DNA of 64,000 bases from Sulfurimicrobium lacus (GTDB lineage Bacteria > Pseudomonadota > Gammaproteobacteria > Burkholderiales > Sulfuricellaceae), in the NCBI RefSeq assembly GCF_011764585.1, contig NZ_AP022853.1, forward strand, positions 1,905,501 through 1,969,500, given 5' to 3'. Each line of letters starts with the position of its first letter. Within the stretch, counting starts at the first letter, position 1. Under the pieces are notes generated by a model. The model saw only the letters and a list, made by a program, of their open reading frames with translations. It searched no databases and had not been told where the DNA came from. A program made the translations under genes and the position numbers. Below, piece by piece: positions 19,654-29,580 of this stretch.

Positions 19654-21047
19654 ATCGCTTATTCGCCTTGTTTGCACTTTTTGTTTCCCTGACTGCGACT
19701 TCCTACGCCAGGGATTTGCCGGACTTTACCGAACTGGCAGCAAAATGCGGCACTGCGGTGGTGAATGTCAGTACCACGCAGACCATGCGCAATGCGAATA
19801 TTTTTCACCAGATGCCGAATCTGTCCGAAGACGACCCGATGTTCGATTTCTTCCGGCGCTTCATGCAGCCAGGCAGAGGGCCGCATGGGCAGCGCGAATT
19901 GCAGACGCGCTCCCTGGGCTCGGGCTTCATCATCAGTCAGGACGGTTACATCCTGACCAATGCCCATGTGGTGGATGCGGCGGATGAAGTGACAGTGCGC
20001 CTTACCGACAAGCGCGAGTTCACCGCCAAGGTCATCGGCAGCGACCTGAGAACCGACGTGGCCTTGATCAAGATCGAGGCGAACAACTTGCCCGTGGTAA
20101 CGATCGGCAAGCCGGAACAGCTCAAGGTGGGCGAATGGGTTGCTGCAATCGGTTCGCCTTTCGGCTTCGACAACAGCATCACGGCCGGAATCGTCAGCGC
20201 CAAGGGCCGCTCGCTGCCGCAGGAAAATTATGTGCCTTTCATCCAGACCGATGTGGCGATCAACCCCGGTAATTCAGGTGGCCCGCTATTCAACATGAAA
20301 GGCGAGGTGGTCGGCATCAACTCCCAAATACTGAGTCGTACCGGTGGATACATGGGCGTGTCCTTTGCCATCCCCATCGACGTGGCGATGGACATCAGCG
20401 ACCAGTTGCGCGCCAGCGGCAAGGTCAACCGCGGATGGCTGGGTGTGGCGATCCAGGAAGTGACCAGGGAACTGGCGGAATCGTTCGGGATGAGCCGGCC
20501 TATGGGTGCGCTGATAGTCAGCGTGGAAAAAGGCGGTCCGGCGGACAAGGCAGGGCTCGCGGCGAGCGACGTGGTGCTCAAGCTGGATGGCAAGGTCGTC
20601 GAGAATTCCGGCGAACTTCCCAGGCTCGTCGCAGCGGTCAAACCGGGAAAACGCGTGCTGCTGCAGGTCTGGCGCAAAGGGGCAAGCAAGGATGTCGCGC
20701 TGATCGTGGGCGAGTTGCCGGGTGAGAAAAGCGTGAGTCGTTCCGGAAAACTCGGGAAAACGCCCGGCAAGCTCGGGCTAAGCCTGAGCGAACTCAACGA
20801 TGCGCAGAAGAAAGAACTGCAAATCGGCAACGGCCTGCTGGTGGAGAGCGCTGAAGGCGCCGCGGCAATGGCGGGCGTGATCAGCGGCGATATCATTTTG
20901 GCGGTGAACAACCAGGACGTGAAGAGTTTGCAGCAATTTGTGGACCTGTTGAAACAGTTTGCTTCAGGGCGTGTCGTTGCCTTGCGTATTTTGCGCGGCG
21001 ACCGTTCGATGTTCGTGACCATCCGCATAAACGGCAAAAAACCCTAA
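19650..21047 (+). CDS. mucD: Periplasmic serine protease DegP/MucD
   Basis: The 465-residue HtrA protease has a signal peptide (residues 1-20), a trypsin-like domain with His106 (TNAHVVD), Asp136 (RTDVALIKI) and Ser209 (NPGNSGGPLF), and two PDZ domains (about 265-355 and 375-460). It degrades misfolded envelope proteins and tempers sigma-E signalling. The gene overlaps rseC by 4 nt, giving the MucABCD-type arrangement known from Pseudomonas algU. The degP/degQ/mucD names are interchangeable at this level. Confidence 0.95.
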   Translation: MNRLFALFALFVSLTATSYARDLPDFTELAAKCGTAVVNVSTTQTMRNANIFHQMPNLSEDDPMFDFFRRFMQPGRGPHGQRELQTRSLGSGFIISQDGYILTNAHVVDAADEVTVRLTDKREFTAKVIGSDLRTDVALIKIEANNLPVVTIGKPEQLKVGEWVAAIGSPFGFDNSITAGIVSAKGRSLPQENYVPFIQTDVAINPGNSGGPLFNMKGEVVGINSQILSRTGGYMGVSFAIPIDVAMDISDQLRASGKVNRGWLGVAIQEVTRELAESFGMSRPMGALIVSVEKGGPADKAGLAASDVVLKLDGKVVENSGELPRLVAAVKPGKRVLLQVWRKGASKDVALIVGELPGEKSVSRSGKLGKTPGKLGLSLSELNDAQKKELQIGNGLLVESAEGAAAMAGVISGDIILAVNNQDVKSLQQFVDLLKQFASGRVVALRILRGDRSMFVTIRINGKKP

Positions 21048-21095
21048 ATTTCCGGGATGCCGGGTTAACGGCATATTCCCGGCGAACCGGCGGCG

Positions 21096-23741
21096 ATGAA
21101 AATCCATCACTTGACCGCGGAAGATGCCTTCGCCAGCCTGCATAGCGGGCCGGACGGACTCGCCGTGGCGGAGGCCGCGCGCCGTTTGATCGAGTTCGGT
21201 CCCAACCAGGTTGAATCCCTGCCGCTTGAGCCACTCTGGCTCAAGTTTCTCAAAGGTTTTATCCACTTCTTTGCCCTGATCCTGTGGTTCGCCGCAGCAC
21301 TGGCTTTTGTCGCCGAATGGCGTGCACCGGGTCAGGGGATGGCCATGATGGGCTATGCCATCCTCGGCGTCATCCTGATCAACGGGCTTTTTTCATTCTG
21401 GCAGGAATACCGCGCCGAACGCGCCTTGTCGGCGCTACTCAAGCTGCTGCCGAGCCAGGTCAAGGTGACGCGGGGCGGAGGAGTGGAGCAGGTCGAAGCG
21501 GCGCGCTTGGTGCCGGGTGATCTGGTCCTGTTGCAGGAAGGCGACAACGTGCCCGCCGATTGTCGCGTGGTCGAGGCCTATGGCCTGCGCGTCAATACCG
21601 CCACAGTCACTGGAGAGTCCCTTCCCAAAGCGTGCGATGCCGGTCCCAGCAACGTGGAAGAGTTGCTGCACAGCAAAAACATGCTGCTGGCAGGTACCTC
21701 TGTGGTGGCCGGAGAAGGCAAGGCGGTGGTGTTCACCACTGGCATGAATACCGAATTCGGCAAAATTGCTCACCTTACCCAAGCACCCAAGGAGCGTTTT
21801 TCGCCCTTACAACGCGAAATCGTCCACCTTTCCCACCTGGTGGCGGGCCTGTCGATCGGGCTGGGGGTGGTTTTTTTCTTTATTGGCCAGGCGATGGGCC
21901 TGTCCTTTTGGGAAAATTTTATTTTTGCCATCGGGATTATCGTCGCCAACGTGCCGGAAGGTCTGTTACCCACCGTGACCCTCTCGCTGGCCATGGCGAC
22001 CCAGCGCATGGCGAGGCGCAACGCACTGGTACGCCATTTGCCGTCGGTTGAGACACTGGGCTCGGCAACGGTCATCTGTACCGACAAAACCGGCACGCTG
22101 ACGCTCAACCAGATGAAAGTAAAAAAGCTTTTCATCGACGGGACTTACAAGACTCCCCAGAGCTTGCTTGAACACCCGGAGCCGCACCGGGAGCTTCTCG
22201 CCGCGGCACGCTATTGTCACATGCTGAATCGCAAGGACGACGGCACCTGGCTGGGCGATCCGATGGAAGTGGCGCTGGTGCAGATGTCCGAGCAAGTCAA
22301 CGGCGTGTGGCCTGATCTGCCGGTTCTGGACGAAGTGCCCTTCGACGCCGACCGCAAGCGTATGTCCACGCTGTACCGGACGGCCAGCGAGCAGGTGCTT
22401 TATACCAAGGGTGCGCTACAGACGGTCATGCCGCTCTGCACCCATATCGAAACCGAGAGCGGCAGCGTGGCGCTTGGCACGGAGGCGCGGGAAGCCCTGT
22501 CGCGCGCCGAACAGGAGCTGGCCGAGCAGGGGTTGCGGGTGCTGGCCTTCGCGTCCCGCAAGGTGACGCAGGGCGAGGCCCACGAGCAACTGGAAAGCGG
22601 CCTTACGCTGAGCGGCCTGGTGGGGCTGGAGGATCCGCCGCGTGCGGAGGTGGCTGAAGCCGTACGCAAGTGCCACGCCGCGGGCATCAAGGTGATTATC
22701 GTCACCGGTGACCATCCCCATACCGCCGTGGCCATCGCGCGCGAAATCGGGCTGTGTACTGCACCGCTGGTGGTGACGGGTGATGACATGCAGCACCTTT
22801 CCTCAGCCCAGCTGCAGCTCAAGCTCGATGCGCCGGAGATTATTTTCGCGCGGCTCAAGGCCGACCAGAAAATGCGCATCGTCCTCGCGCTGCAGAAGAA
22901 GGGCCATATCGTGGCAGTGACCGGGGATGGCGTGAACGATGCGCCGGCGCTGAAAAAGGCGGATATCGGCATCGCCATGGGCATTGCCGGCACCGATGTG
23001 GCGAAAGAGGCGGCGGATATGGTCCTGCTCGACGACAATTTCGCCAGCATCGTGGCGGCGATCGAGGAGGGGCGTGCGGTATTCGACAATATCCGCAAAT
23101 TCCTGACCTATATTCTTACGTCCAATATTCCGGAAGTCGTGCCCTATCTGGCCTTTGTACTGTTCAAGATACCCTTGCCGCTGACCGTTATTCAGATTCT
23201 GGCGGTGGATCTGGGTACCGACATGCTGCCAGCCCTTGGCCTGGGAACGGAGAAACCTCACGCCGGAATCATGCAGAAACCGCCCCGGGCGCGGGGAGAA
23301 CGCTTGCTCAACCGTGCCTTGTTATTGCGTGCCTACCTGTTTCTCGGCATTTTGGAAGCGGCGGCGGCGCTGGCCGCCTTTTTCTGGGTGCTGCATGGTG
23401 GCGGATGGCAGTACGGCATTAAATTGCCGCATCATGAGGCGCTTTATCTCCAGGCGACCACCGCCACTTTGAGCGCTATCATCGTGATGCAGGTCGTCAA
23501 CGTATTCGTCTGCCGCAGCGACCGCGATTCTATATTTTCCGGCAGATTCTTCGACAACCGACTGATTCTCGCCGGCGTGGCAGCGGAAATTACCCTGATC
23601 CTGCTGATCGACTATACCCCGTGGGGCAATGCGCTGTTCGGCACGTTGCCGATTGCGGGGGAAGTGTGGTTGTTGCTGATCCCCATGGCCCTGGCCATGC
23701 TGGCGCTGGAGGAGTTGAGGAAGTGGTGGGTCAGGCGTTAA
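21096..23741 (+). CDS. P2-type cation-transporting ATPase
   Basis: The 881-residue P-type ATPase has an N-terminal cation-ATPase domain, the TGES phosphatase loop (TVTGESLPK), the phosphorylated Asp330 in CTDKTGTLTLNQ, the KGA nucleotide-binding motif (LYTKGALQTV), the hinge TGDGVNDAPALKKADIG and a C-terminal transmembrane block. The M4 motif NVPEGLLPTVTL resembles Na+/K+-ATPase-like (P2C) members more than bacterial Ca2+ pumps, but the transported ion cannot be told from sequence by eye. No Shine-Dalgarno is obvious. It follows mucD by 48 bp and overlaps the convergent rsgA by 11 bp. Confidence 0.9.
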   Translation: MKIHHLTAEDAFASLHSGPDGLAVAEAARRLIEFGPNQVESLPLEPLWLKFLKGFIHFFALILWFAAALAFVAEWRAPGQGMAMMGYAILGVILINGLFSFWQEYRAERALSALLKLLPSQVKVTRGGGVEQVEAARLVPGDLVLLQEGDNVPADCRVVEAYGLRVNTATVTGESLPKACDAGPSNVEELLHSKNMLLAGTSVVAGEGKAVVFTTGMNTEFGKIAHLTQAPKERFSPLQREIVHLSHLVAGLSIGLGVVFFFIGQAMGLSFWENFIFAIGIIVANVPEGLLPTVTLSLAMATQRMARRNALVRHLPSVETLGSATVICTDKTGTLTLNQMKVKKLFIDGTYKTPQSLLEHPEPHRELLAAARYCHMLNRKDDGTWLGDPMEVALVQMSEQVNGVWPDLPVLDEVPFDADRKRMSTLYRTASEQVLYTKGALQTVMPLCTHIETESGSVALGTEAREALSRAEQELAEQGLRVLAFASRKVTQGEAHEQLESGLTLSGLVGLEDPPRAEVAEAVRKCHAAGIKVIIVTGDHPHTAVAIAREIGLCTAPLVVTGDDMQHLSSAQLQLKLDAPEIIFARLKADQKMRIVLALQKKGHIVAVTGDGVNDAPALKKADIGIAMGIAGTDVAKEAADMVLLDDNFASIVAAIEEGRAVFDNIRKFLTYILTSNIPEVVPYLAFVLFKIPLPLTVIQILAVDLGTDMLPALGLGTEKPHAGIMQKPPRARGERLLNRALLLRAYLFLGILEAAAALAAFFWVLHGGGWQYGIKLPHHEALYLQATTATLSAIIVMQVVNVFVCRSDRDSIFSGRFFDNRLILAGVAAEITLILLIDYTPWGNALFGTLPIAGEVWLLLIPMALAMLALEELRKWWVRR

Positions 23742-24597
23742 CCAGCTTGTGGAACGCCGCCAGGCGCCGTCGGTGGATGCTGCCTGCTTCCACGGCCGCG
23801 AGTACGGCGCAGCCCGGTTCAGAGCGGTGATGGCAGTTGTTGAATTTGCATTGACCGAGGTAGGGGCGGAACTCGATGAAGGCGTGGTCGATCTCTTCAG
23901 GCTTGAGATGATGCAGGCCAAATTCCTGCAGGCCGGGGGAATCGATGATGTGGCTGTCGGGGTCTAGGTGGTAGATCTTGGCAAAAGTGGTGGTGTGTTT
24001 GCCGGAATCCAGCGTTTTGGATATTTCCCGTGTTTCAAGATTAATGCCGGGGAACAGTGCATTGATGATGCTCGATTTTCCCATGCCGGATTGTCCCACC
24101 AGCACGCTGGTTTCGCCTTCCAGGAAAGGCCGCAATGGCGCGATGTCGCTGTGGGCGCAGAGTGTCAGCAGGGGGTAGCCAAGATTCCGGTAGGGTTGCA
24201 GCGTTTCCATGGCGCGCGCCGTCTCGGCGACCAGATCGGCTTTGTTGAGCACGATCAGCGCCTTGATCTTGGCTGCTTCCGCGGCCACCAGGCAGCGATT
24301 CACCAGGTCTTCGTAGAAGCTCGGCACGGCTGCCAGCACGATGATGATCTGCGTGACATTGGCGGCAATGATTTTTTCCCGGAAGGCATCGGAGCGGTAG
24401 AGCAGGGACTGGCGCGGCTGTATGGCTTCGATAACGCCCTGGTCGGGTGACGTGAGGGCGATGCGTACCCGGTCACCGCAGGCCGCCCCGCTTTTCTTGC
24501 CTCGCGTGACGCAGGTGACGTGTTTTCCGTCCGGCAGTTCCACCGTGAACTGTCGGCCGTAAGCGGCAATGATTTGACCTTCGAGGCTGGTGTTCAT
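23731..24597 (-). CDS. rsgA: Ribosome small-subunit-dependent GTPase RsgA
   Basis: The 288-residue circularly permuted GTPase has an N-terminal OB fold, G4 (LNKADLV) ahead of G1 (GQSGMGKS), and G3 DSPGLQEFGL. The C-terminal zinc knuckle is CKFNNCHHRSEPGCAV. It acts late in 30S maturation. The 3' end overlaps the P-type ATPase gene by 11 bp on the opposite strand. Convergent overlap without a terminator may produce antisense tails on both mRNAs. Confidence 0.95.
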   Translation of the reverse strand: MNTSLEGQIIAAYGRQFTVELPDGKHVTCVTRGKKSGAACGDRVRIALTSPDQGVIEAIQPRQSLLYRSDAFREKIIAANVTQIIIVLAAVPSFYEDLVNRCLVAAEAAKIKALIVLNKADLVAETARAMETLQPYRNLGYPLLTLCAHSDIAPLRPFLEGETSVLVGQSGMGKSSIINALFPGINLETREISKTLDSGKHTTTFAKIYHLDPDSHIIDSPGLQEFGLHHLKPEEIDHAFIEFRPYLGQCKFNNCHHRSEPGCAVLAAVEAGSIHRRRLAAFHKLVNA

Positions 24598-24631
24598 GCT
24601 ATTGCCGGATCCCTGGGTGCCGGTAAAAACA

Positions 24632-24658
24632 AAAAACGCCCGGTGTGCGGGCGTTTTT
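24632..24658 (-). terminator. Intrinsic terminator, works in both directions
   Basis: An 11-bp stem (24632-24642 with 24648-24658, loop GTGTG) has A-rich and T-rich flanks. On the minus strand it ends the cytochrome c transcript about 40 bp after its stop codon, before rsgA. Confidence 0.85.
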
Positions 24659-24699
24659 CAAGCGGCAAATGTCGGTTTTCCCGGAAATGTCCGCCACCA

Positions 24700-25008
24700 T
24701 TACTTCAAATGGTAGTAAGTGGCATTGAGGTAAGCCTCGACATGGGCTTCTTCTTCCGGAAACCAGCCGGTGCCGACGTTGTGGTTGCAGGCTTTCACGC
24801 GAGCGACCAGTTGTTGTCTGTTGGTGACCTTATGGTCTGCGCGGGTGTACATCTTGCTGCCGTCTTCGCCGTATTTCGAGGCATGGCAGGCGATGCACGA
24901 TTTGTCGTGCAGCGACTTGCCGATTTTGACATCGCCCTTGTCCATATCGGCAAAAGCCGGCGCAGCGCCAAACAGGGCCAGGCCCAGGATGACAAGAAAA
25001 ATTTTCAT
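24700..25008 (-). CDS. Small periplasmic c-type cytochrome
   Basis: The 102-residue protein has a signal peptide (MKIFLVILGLALFGAAPAFA) and one heme-binding CIACH motif (Cys38, Cys41, His42). The C-terminal part contains a further cysteine (Cys74) and a conserved-looking GTGWFPEEEAHVEAYLN block. The only downstream methionine is Met53, so the second axial ligand is uncertain. It is probably a soluble periplasmic electron carrier. The start at 25008 is supported by GGAGAACCTC; a second ATG at 25020 lies upstream. It is monocistronic, flanked by a terminator. Confidence 0.85.
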   Translation of the reverse strand: MKIFLVILGLALFGAAPAFADMDKGDVKIGKSLHDKSCIACHASKYGEDGSKMYTRADHKVTNRQQLVARVKACNHNVGTGWFPEEEAHVEAYLNATYYHLK

Positions 25009-25081
25009 GAGGTTCTCCATGCGAGAAAAAACAATGGTACTTACTTTATCAAATAACTCGGAATACGTGGCAGCAGATTTG

Positions 25082-26332
25082 TTAAATGTGTGTCATCAAC
25101 GCCCGCAAATGCGCCACCCTTTGGCCCGCAGCCGGGTGCGAATCGTAAAATAATGAGTGCAGCGGGTCGGGCGTGAGCGTTGCGGCATTATCGTTGTACA
25201 GTTTTACAAGCGCGTGAATCAGTTGCTTTGCGCTGGCGTTTTCTGCCGCATAGCGGTCGGCCTCGAATTCATGCTTGCGCGACAATAGGCTCGACAGCGG
25301 GTGGAACAGGAAGGTGAACACCGGGCTGATCAGCAGGAACAGCAGCAGGGCGGTATCGGTGCTCCGCGTGGCGACGCCGAGCCCCTGGTAGAACCACGGC
25401 TGCGGCATCAGCCAGCCCAGCAGCCACAGGCCCGCCAGACTGAGGACGAACATCGCCGCAATGCGCTTGACCACGTGGCGGCGCTTGAAATGGCCGAGCT
25501 CATGCGCCAGCACCGCCTCGATTTCGTCGTGGTTGAGCCGCGACAGCAGGGTGTCGAAGAACACGATGCGCTTGGACGCGCCCAGCCCGCTGAAATAGGC
25601 GTTGCCGTGGCTGGTGCGCCGCGAGCCGTCCATGACGAACAGGCCCTGGGATTTGAAGCCGCATTTTTGCAGCAGGGTTTCGATGCGCGTGGCCAGGGCC
25701 TGGTCCTGCAGCGGCGTGAACTTGTTGAAAATGGGCGCGATTACCGTGGGGTAAAGCAACAGGATCAGCAGATTGAAGCTCATCCAGGCGAACCAGACAT
25801 AGAGCCACCAGTGCGTGCCCATTTGTTCCATCAGCCATAGCATGCCGAGCAGCAGGGGGATGCCGAGTGCGGCGCCGATCAGCGTCTGCTTGAGCAGATC
25901 GGCGAGAAACAGGCCGATCGTCATCTTGTTGAAATTGAAGCGTGCGTCAATGACGAACGTGCGGTACAGGCTGAGCGGGAGTTCCAGCAAGCTGGAAATC
26001 ACCAGGACGCTGGCGATCAGCGCCACGCCGCGCCACAGGCCGGCGCCCAGCAATCCCTGCCAGAAATCGGCGAGTGCCTGGATGCCGCCGCCGAGGGTGA
26101 AAACAAGCAGCAGTGCTGCGTCCACGATGATGTGCGCAACGCCGAGGCGGGTCTTGGCGCAGGAGTAGTCCGCCGCTTTCTGGTGCGACTCAAGCCCGAT
26201 ATGTTCGGCAAAATCCGGCGGCACGGTGTCGCGATGCGAGCGAACATGGCGCAAATGGCGTTGTGCCAACCATAAACGGGTTGCGGTGGTAAGGAGCAGT
26301 GCGGCAATGAAAATCAGGGTAAAAACGGGCAT
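25082..26332 (-). CDS. M48 family (Ste24-like) membrane metalloprotease
   Basis: The 416-residue protein has multiple membrane helices, the zinc motif HELGH (VLAHELGHFKRRH) and the downstream glutamate in KHEFEADRYAAE. Together with SRRTSHGNAYFSGLG this defines the Ste24/CAAX-protease group of M48. Bacterial members cleave membrane or periplasmic substrates that are mostly unknown. It is divergent from orn; the start at 26332 lies 76 bp from the orn ATG. Confidence 0.92.
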   Translation of the reverse strand: MPVFTLIFIAALLLTTATRLWLAQRHLRHVRSHRDTVPPDFAEHIGLESHQKAADYSCAKTRLGVAHIIVDAALLLVFTLGGGIQALADFWQGLLGAGLWRGVALIASVLVISSLLELPLSLYRTFVIDARFNFNKMTIGLFLADLLKQTLIGAALGIPLLLGMLWLMEQMGTHWWLYVWFAWMSFNLLILLLYPTVIAPIFNKFTPLQDQALATRIETLLQKCGFKSQGLFVMDGSRRTSHGNAYFSGLGASKRIVFFDTLLSRLNHDEIEAVLAHELGHFKRRHVVKRIAAMFVLSLAGLWLLGWLMPQPWFYQGLGVATRSTDTALLLFLLISPVFTFLFHPLSSLLSRKHEFEADRYAAENASAKQLIHALVKLYNDNAATLTPDPLHSLFYDSHPAAGQRVAHLRALMTHI

Positions 26333-26408
26333 GAAGGCTCAATGGACAAGGTGACGCATAAACGGGGTCATGCAACAATATGCGGATTAATTCGCGCGGG
26401 ACAAGAGT

Positions 26409-26957
26409 ATGGCACAAGAAAACAGCAACCACCTTATCTGGCTGGACATGGAGATGAGCGGCCTCAGCCCGGAAAACGACCGCATTCTCGAGGTCGCCCT
26501 AGTGGTGACCGATGCTCAGTTGAATACTGTGGCGGAAGCGCCGGTGCTGGTGGTGCACCAGTCCGACGCAGTGCTGAACGGCATGGACAACTGGAACAAG
26601 GGCACGCACGGCAAATCCGGCCTGATCGACAAGGTCAAGGCATCCCGGCTGGGCGATGCCGAGGTGGAAGCGCTGATGATCGATTTTCTCCAGCAGCACG
26701 TCGGTGCGGGGAAATCGCCCATGTGCGGCAACTCCATCTGCCAGGACCGGCGTTTCATGGCCAAGTACATGCCCAAGCTGGAAGCCTACTTCCACTACCG
26801 CAACCTGGATGTGAGTACCATCAAGGAACTGGCGCGGCGCTGGCAGCCGTCGCTGTATGACGGCTTCAAGAAGGAAAACAAGCACGAAGCGCTGGCGGAT
26901 ATTTATGAATCCATCAACGAACTCAAGTATTACCGCGAGCACTTCATCAAGGTTTGA
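26409..26957 (+). CDS. orn: Oligoribonuclease
   Basis: The 182-residue DEDDh 3'-5' exonuclease has [11 protein letters not shown] (first acidic pair), the second Asp in [10 protein letters not shown] and the His/Asp of KHEALADI. It degrades di- to pentaribonucleotides left by other RNases. The length equals that of E. coli Orn. It stands alone between the divergent M48 protease and the glgP gene. Confidence 0.96.
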   Translation: MAQENSNHLIWLDMEMSGLSPENDRILEVALVVTDAQLNTVAEAPVLVVHQSDAVLNGMDNWNKGTHGKSGLIDKVKASRLGDAEVEALMIDFLQQHVGAGKSPMCGNSICQDRRFMAKYMPKLEAYFHYRNLDVSTIKELARRWQPSLYDGFKKENKHEALADIYESINELKYYREHFIKV

Positions 26958-27012
26958 TTGCGGGCATGGGATTTGCATGCCCGGTACCGGTTGTCACGAC
27001 TGAAGGATAAAC

Positions 27013-29571
27013 ATGAAACAAGGCACGACGTTCACTCTCGAAGTCAATCCCAAGATCCCGCGCAAGCTGATTCGCCTGGAAGAGCTTGCCAACAACCTCT
27101 GGTACAGTTGGGACAAGCCGACCCGCACCCTGTTCGCGCGCCTGCATCCCGGGCTGTGGGATGCGGTGGCGCACAACCCGAAGGTTTTCCTGCGCCGCGT
27201 CGACGAAAAGCGCCTGCTGGACGCGGTCGAAGACCAGGTGTTCCTGGCTACCTACAACCGCGTTCTGTCGGCATTCGACACCTACCACCACGAGATGGTG
27301 CACCATAACGGTGAGGCACATCTCAAGGAAGTCGACCTGGTGGCTTATTTCTGCGCCGAATTCGGTTTTCACGAGAGCTTCCCCATCTATTCCGGCGGGC
27401 TGGGTATTCTTGCCGGCGACCACTGCAAGGCGGCCAGCGACATGTACGTGCCCTTCGTGGCGGTCGGCCTGCTGTACCGTCAGGGTTACTTCACCCAGAC
27501 CATAGACAACGACGGGAACCAGATCGCGACTCATACCGACTCGGACTTCGCCGATTTGCCGGTTGCGCCGGCGCTGCGCGACGACGGCAGCGAGGTGCAC
27601 ATCACCGTGGAACTGCCGGGAAGGCAGGTGACGGTAAAAGTCTGGCAGGCCATCGCGGGGCACGTGCGCCTGTACCTGCTCGATACCGACCTGGAAGTAA
27701 ATGCCCCCGAAGACCGCGATATTGCGCACCAGCTTTATGGCGGCGACCGGACCATGCGCTTGATGCAGGAAATCATTCTGGGTGTAGGCGGCGTAAGAGC
27801 GTTGCAGGAACTGGGCCTGAAGCCGTCGGTGTGGCACATCAACGAAGGCCATGCGGCTTTCCTCATTCTGGAACGGGTGCGCCAACTGGTAACCAGGCAG
27901 GGCCTGGATTTTGCCAGCGCGCTTGAAGCCGTGGCCGCCAATACCGTGTTTACCACCCATACCCCGGTGCCGGCGGGGCACGATCACTTTACCGAGAAGA
28001 TGATCACGGACTATTTCCAGAGTTTCTGCCTCGATTTGAAAATCAGCACGGCCGATCTCATGAATCTGGGCCTGACGCCGGAAAGCCCGGAATTCAACAT
28101 GACGGCGCTGGCGATTCGCGGTTCGCGCCACCAGAACGGGGTGAGCCGGATTCACGGCAAGGTTTCCTCGCATATCTGTTCGACGCTGTGGCCGGATGTG
28201 CTGCCGGAAGAGAACCCCATGTCGCATGTCACCAATGGTGTGCATGTGGCGACCTTCCTGGCACAGGAATGGGCCGACCTGTTCGATAACGTATTCGGTT
28301 ATGAGTGGCGCCACCGCCTGTCGGACCCGGGATTCTGGAGCCGCATCGACGAGATTCCGGATCAGCTGTTCTGGAGCGTGCGCCAGTCGCTCAAGGCGCA
28401 GATGCTGCAATTGGTCCGCTTCCGCAAGAGCGCCCAGCACTTCCGCCAGCACGGCAGCGAATCCCACCTGGACCGGGTACTGAAGCACGTCGACAGTTTC
28501 GACCCCAATGTGCTTACCATCGGTTTCGCGCGCCGTTTTGCCACTTACAAGCGCGCCGCGCTGTTGTTCGAGAACCTCACCTGGCTCAAGGAAATCATCT
28601 CCGATACCAATCGTCCGGTGGTCTTCCTCTTTGCCGGCAAGGCCCACCCGGCCGACCAGCCCGGACAGGACCTGATCCGCCAGATCACCAGCATTTCCCA
28701 CATGCCCGAGTTCGAGGGCAAGGTGTTGATGGTGGAAGGCTATGATCTCGGCCTGGCGCGGCGCTTGGTGTCGGGCGTGGATGTATGGCTCAATAACCCG
28801 GTTTACCCGCTGGAGGCGAGCGGCACATCCGGCATGAAGGCAGGCATGAACGGCGCCATCAATCTGTCCGTCCTGGATGGCTGGTGGGGCGAAGGTTACG
28901 ATGGTACCAACGGCTGGGCGATCAAACCTGCGCCGACCTACATGGAGGATTATCGCCGCAACAAGGAGGAGTCTCAGACCTTGTACGAAATACTCCAGGA
29001 CCGTGTGCTGCCCGCCTACTACGAGCGTGGCAAAATGGGCTATTCGCCCGACTGGGTGAAGATGTCCAAGCGTTCCATGGCCACTATCCTGCCGCGTTTC
29101 AATTCAGCCCGCATGGTGGGCGAATATGTCAGCAAATTCTATGTGCCCGCCAGCCATCAGGGGCGACGCTATGAGCAAGAAAATTTCGCCGGCGCGAAGC
29201 TTTTGTCTGCATGGAAAAATAGAATTCGCAGCGCTTGGCCGGACGTCTCCCTGCGCCTCTTGTACAACGCGTCCAAACGCATCCACTTCGGCGATGCGGT
29301 GAGATTCGACGTGGCACTCAAGATGAAGGGGCTGGAAGCGGACGATGTGCTGGTGGAATTGCTGCTGCGCCGGCCCAACAAGCAGGACATGTCGGATTAC
29401 CTGCACTTCACCTTCAGTTTCCAGAACATGAACGCGGAAACGGGCGAGCATTTCTTCTCGCTCGAATTGTCGCCCGATCTGTGCGGCAGACTGGATTACA
29501 AAATCCGCGCTTACCCGTCCCACGAACTGCTGACGCACCCGCTGGAAATGGGACTGATGCAATGGCTGTAA
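27013..29571 (+). CDS. glgP: Alpha-glucan (glycogen) phosphorylase, DUF3417 type
   Basis: The 852-residue GT35 enzyme has the N-terminal DUF3417 region (RLEELANNLWYSWDKPTR), the GGLGILAGDH motif, VWHINEGHAA, and the PLP-lysine region EASGTSGMKAGMNGA. It removes glucose-1-phosphate from glycogen or maltodextrin. This is the shorter, Thermotoga/Mycobacterium-like class rather than the E. coli GlgP/MalP class. AAGGA precedes the ATG. glgA lies downstream on the opposite strand, so synthesis and breakdown genes are convergent around the 261-bp inverted-repeat element. Confidence 0.93.
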   Translation: MKQGTTFTLEVNPKIPRKLIRLEELANNLWYSWDKPTRTLFARLHPGLWDAVAHNPKVFLRRVDEKRLLDAVEDQVFLATYNRVLSAFDTYHHEMVHHNGEAHLKEVDLVAYFCAEFGFHESFPIYSGGLGILAGDHCKAASDMYVPFVAVGLLYRQGYFTQTIDNDGNQIATHTDSDFADLPVAPALRDDGSEVHITVELPGRQVTVKVWQAIAGHVRLYLLDTDLEVNAPEDRDIAHQLYGGDRTMRLMQEIILGVGGVRALQELGLKPSVWHINEGHAAFLILERVRQLVTRQGLDFASALEAVAANTVFTTHTPVPAGHDHFTEKMITDYFQSFCLDLKISTADLMNLGLTPESPEFNMTALAIRGSRHQNGVSRIHGKVSSHICSTLWPDVLPEENPMSHVTNGVHVATFLAQEWADLFDNVFGYEWRHRLSDPGFWSRIDEIPDQLFWSVRQSLKAQMLQLVRFRKSAQHFRQHGSESHLDRVLKHVDSFDPNVLTIGFARRFATYKRAALLFENLTWLKEIISDTNRPVVFLFAGKAHPADQPGQDLIRQITSISHMPEFEGKVLMVEGYDLGLARRLVSGVDVWLNNPVYPLEASGTSGMKAGMNGAINLSVLDGWWGEGYDGTNGWAIKPAPTYMEDYRRNKEESQTLYEILQDRVLPAYYERGKMGYSPDWVKMSKRSMATILPRFNSARMVGEYVSKFYVPASHQGRRYEQENFAGAKLLSAWKNRIRSAWPDVSLRLLYNASKRIHFGDAVRFDVALKMKGLEADDVLVELLLRRPNKQDMSDYLHFTFSFQNMNAETGEHFFSLELSPDLCGRLDYKIRAYPSHELLTHPLEMGLMQWL

Positions 29572-29580
29572 TGCTGGGAG

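Noticed and set aside
26947-28701. 584-codon minus-strand frame over glgP
   Set aside because: Antisense shadow; glgP shows its catalytic motifs.
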